64,000 bases of DNA, from assembly GCF_002949795.1 (NCBI RefSeq), contig NZ_CP026692.1, positions 5,688,545 through 5,752,544 of the forward strand. Reading direction: 5' to 3'. Each line of letters begins with the position of its first letter. The stretch's first letter is position 1. This stretch comes from Nostoc sp. 'Lobaria pulmonaria (5183) cyanobiont' (lineage in GTDB: Bacteria > Cyanobacteriota > Cyanobacteriia > Cyanobacteriales > Nostocaceae). The position numbers and the translations under genes were made by a program. Below the pieces are notes generated by a model. That model saw nothing but the letters and a program-made list of their open reading frames with translations, did not search any database and was not told the DNA's origin. This document shows positions 61,850 through 64,000 of this stretch, one piece after another.

Positions 61850-62224
61850 TCAGGTACTGGGCAAGTCCCCTTCAGGTAAGACATTATCTATGCTGAGTAC
61901 CCACGGTATACCTTTGTCAATTGGAGAACTTACAGTAATTTTAGCTCTATTGGCAAACTGTTTTAAGCGATCGGCAAATTGGGGAACAGTTTTCATGATA
62001 CTGCGATAACTTTCCATATTATTACAAATCAGGATCAACGTCAAAACGCCACTATTGATTTGGAAATACCAATGACAACTCGATAACAAAATCCGTGTCA
62101 TGCGATCGCACGTTAGGAAAAAGCTTTTTTTTGTTGCTTCTTCAAGCTGTCTGAATAGTATTTCACTCACCTTGATTGTTTGAGGTGAAGGCAAATCATC
62201 TGGATGTAAGCATGGTTGATTCAT
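61850..62224 (-). CDS. Conserved hypothetical protein, 124 aa
   Basis: 124 aa, soluble, starting at 62224. Composition and a mix of hydrophobic and charged segments (FRQLEEATKKSFFLTCDRMT, CHWYFQINSGVLTLILICNN) look like a real protein, with a possible alpha/beta fold. No named domain is recognised. It is about 100 bp downstream of another unknown gene on the same strand. Both may form a small operon. Confidence 0.55.
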   Translation of the reverse strand: MNQPCLHPDDLPSPQTIKVSEILFRQLEEATKKSFFLTCDRMTRILLSSCHWYFQINSGVLTLILICNNMESYRSIMKTVPQFADRLKQFANRAKITVSSPIDKGIPWVLSIDNVLPEGDLPST

Positions 62225-62322
62225 AAGGTTTTGGCAAGCTTCAAAAGTAACGAAGCTGCGGTGAAGATTGGTAATTTTGATTTTTTGCAGATTGAATATT
62301 GCCGAAAATCAGGTTTACTAGG

Positions 62323-62700
62323 TTATTGTTCTTGAGTGACAATCCACAACAAGTCTAACCACAACTGGGGATAAGCTTGCTTGAGATTTGAGAGGGGATC
62401 GCGCATCAAGTTATTGGCATTCAAGCAAACAATTTCAACTAGCCCCAAGTATTCTGCCACTTCTTTGAGTAGGTTTTTTTGTTCTACTACAGCACTAATT
62501 AGTCTATCAGGGCAATAAATACCAATGTATTTCGCATGGCGGATGCATGTTTTTATATTCACTCTTGTTAAGTGAGGATGAGGATTGATAATCTTCACAT
62601 AACATTGGCTTAGCAGTTTCCATACCCGTGGGTGAGTGTGTTCAATAATTACGTTAAATTGCTGGGCTAAGTCTTCTTCGGTAATCATTACTCTCTCCAT
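62323..62700 (-). CDS. Conserved hypothetical protein, 125 aa
   Basis: 125 aa. The first ATG (62700) or the ATG at 62688 (MITEEDLAQQF) could be the start; AGAG lies before the second. Segments HTHPRVWKLLSQCYVKIINP and CIRHAKYIGIYCPDRLISAV, then LGLVEIVCLNANNLMRDPLS, look like a compact helical fold. No domain recognised. Possible operon with the next gene. Confidence 0.55.
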   Translation of the reverse strand: MERVMITEEDLAQQFNVIIEHTHPRVWKLLSQCYVKIINPHPHLTRVNIKTCIRHAKYIGIYCPDRLISAVVEQKNLLKEVAEYLGLVEIVCLNANNLMRDPLSNLKQAYPQLWLDLLWIVTQEQ

Positions 62701-63228
62701 GACTTTGTTGCCATCTATTGCATACTTTGGTAGATACCTAATTGATTGTGCAAAAAATAAAATAGCAATTATTTGCTGATGCTATGTGCATATTTACTTT
62801 AGTCAAATAGGTAATTTTTCGTTAGGGCAAAATTTACCCCAAAAAGCGAAATTGCTTCGGATGTTTTCTACTGTTTGTATTACTCGCCTATCAGCATCAA
62901 AGCTGAAACTAATCTCTAAAACTGTATTAAATATCACAATTTACCAATTAAATTGGTAAAGTTTGACTGCTAGATAAATGCTCTGTTTATTGGAATTTGG
63001 GGCTTTTAAGCCAAGATAGCAGGTAAAAAGCAAACACCCGCAAAAATAATTTGCGCTTCGCAAGCAAATTGGCCATTTGTGTGATAGTCTTTTTATATGG
63101 GGAATCAAGACAGCGAAAGCACAAAAAGTCTTCAAAGAGAAATGATATAAACTCAAAGACTAGACTTTCGCCTTGGCAGATATTTTGTTAAATCCGCTAC
63201 GGCTTTTTGAAACTAACAGACAAAGCCA
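62701..63228. other. Intergenic region, no gene seen
   Basis: About 530 bp between divergent genes. A 71-aa frame on the minus strand has no support. It probably holds the promoter of the XRE regulator. Confidence 0.5.
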
Positions 63229-64000
63229 ATGAAGCAGGATAGTGACCTCCGTAATAACTTGAAGTCGATTAGAACTCGCTTAGGCATGAGCCAACAAGAT
63301 TTGGCTAACATCGCTAATGTAACTCGTCAAACTATTAGTGGTGTAGAGTCGGGGCAATATGCTCCCTCAGTAGCCATAACACTTCGCTTGGCCAAAGCGC
63401 TTGGCTGTCAAGTTGAGGATCTATTCTGGTTAGAGCGAGATTTACCTGAAATTGAAGCTGTTCTTGCCAAACCTGTTCCTAATGGTCAGCAACTGCGAGT
63501 TAGTATGGCTCGTGTGGGAGGACAATGGATAGCTTATCCCTTGATTGGCAAGGATGCTTTTCGCCAAGATATGATTCCGGCTGATGGTGAGACAGTTGCG
63601 GTGGTGAGGCAGTCCGATCTTCTGCCAAGGGGAGACGCCAAGGGCGATGGGGGTTCCCCCCAAGAGGAACTGCCGAAAGGGTTCCCCGGCATAAGCAAAC
63701 TGTCGTTAGCGTCAGCGGTAGCGAGGAACGAGCGTCACCCGAAGGGTGAAAGCACTAGCCAAACAGGTACAAATAAAGTTCGAGTCAGGCTACTAGACGA
63801 TAATCTCGACACACTTCACAACACTGTTGTGATTGCTGGTTGTGCCCCTGTGATTTCACTATGGGCAAGAGCCACCGAACGCTGGCATCCCCAACTGCGA
63901 GTCCAATATAACTTCGCCAATAGCATGGCTGCATTGCATAGTTTATGCAGAGGTGAAGCGCACATCGCTGGGATGCATTTGTACGATCCTGAGACTGGTG
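63229..64000 (+). CDS. XRE-HTH / substrate-binding-domain regulator (partial at window edge)
   Basis: Open from the ATG at 63229 to the window end, at least 257 aa. Residues about 8-65 are an XRE-type HTH (LKSIRTRLGMSQQDLANIAN, VTRQTISGVESGQY). After a linker (RVSMARVGGQWIAYPLIGKD), a PBP-like substrate-binding domain follows: VVIAGCAPVISLWARATERW and NSMAALHSLCRGEAHIAGMH (COG1910-type, molybdate/tungstate-like regulators). Residues about 130-180 (PRGDAKGDGGSP... to ...RNERHPKGESTS) are a dispersed repeat inserted in frame between the two parts. The rest lies beyond the window. Confidence 0.8.
   Translation, partial: MKQDSDLRNNLKSIRTRLGMSQQDLANIANVTRQTISGVESGQYAPSVAITLRLAKALGCQVEDLFWLERDLPEIEAVLAKPVPNGQQLRVSMARVGGQWIAYPLIGKDAFRQDMIPADGETVAVVRQSDLLPRGDAKGDGGSPQEELPKGFPGISKLSLASAVARNERHPKGESTSQTGTNKVRVRLLDDNLDTLHNTVVIAGCAPVISLWARATERWHPQLRVQYNFANSMAALHSLCRGEAHIAGMHLYDPETG
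63625..63765. repeat. Repeat insertion inside the XRE regulator
   Basis: The stretch GGGGAGACGCCAAGGGCGAT through GGTTCCCC, GTCGTTAGCGTCAGCGGTAG and CACCCGAAGGGTGAAA is GC-rich and unlike the surrounding gene. It contains several inverted sub-repeats of the Nostoc dispersed-repeat type. It is in frame with no stop. Confidence 0.65.

Overview
The window comes from the chromosome of a filamentous, heterocyst-forming cyanobacterium of the Nostoc/Anabaena type. The evidence is the high density of HIP1 palindromes (GCGATCGC), a complete fraC-fraD-fraE septal-junction cluster, a carboxysome shell gene (ccmP), glycolate dehydrogenase genes (glcE-glcF), four Yfr2-like small RNAs, and many Nostoc-style tandem, palindromic and MITE-like repeats. 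No rRNA, tRNA or CRISPR array was seen.

Layout. 0-1 kb: tandem 42-bp repeats and a decayed FG-GAP gene between inverted repeats. 1.3-3.9 kb: fraE, fraD, fraC (minus). 4-10.4 kb: a tandem corrinoid adenosyltransferase, then a coupled hybrid histidine kinase and GGDEF response regulator. 11-15 kb: small conserved genes, a CIRCE-like operator, a Yfr2-like RNA, a YbjN protein, a NrtA fragment and an atypical kinase. 15-22.5 kb: argJ, two candidate tandem sRNAs, gatB, a small P-loop kinase, a broken two-gene module carrying a MITE, three Yfr2-like RNAs at 160-bp spacing, and purH. 23-28 kb: a frameshifted RTX gene, an esterase, a DUF2555 protein, coaBC and a lipoate ligase-like gene. 28.3-36.4 kb: a three-gene pPIWI-RE operon (nuclease, DinG-like helicase, PIWI protein). 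37-43 kb: a RemA-like protein with a spore-photoproduct-lyase-like radical SAM enzyme, transposase and aminotransferase relics, NDH-2 and DoxX. 45-47.5 kb: a high-GC TetR/flavin-monooxygenase pair bordered by transposase relics, probably acquired. 47.5-57 kb: MgtC, an ssuD/carbonic-anhydrase-like/ssuE operon, a broken red chlorophyll catabolite reductase gene, a KMO-like monooxygenase and glcE-glcF. 56-64 kb: a PQQ-type dehydrogenase, an RTX/PPC protein, a pentapeptide protein with ccmP, two unknown genes and an XRE/substrate-binding regulator cut by the window edge.

The most striking system is the pPIWI-RE operon at 28.3-36.4 kb, a computationally defined conflict module. It is preceded by an elaborate nested palindrome, its nuclease subunit carries a MerR-like HTH, and it is followed by a 42-bp tandem repeat block. 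A second theme is genome plasticity: at least three MITE-like families, some inside or at the ends of genes, and short palindromic repeats inserted in frame into proteins (glcE, an aminotransferase, an IS630 transposase relic and the XRE regulator).
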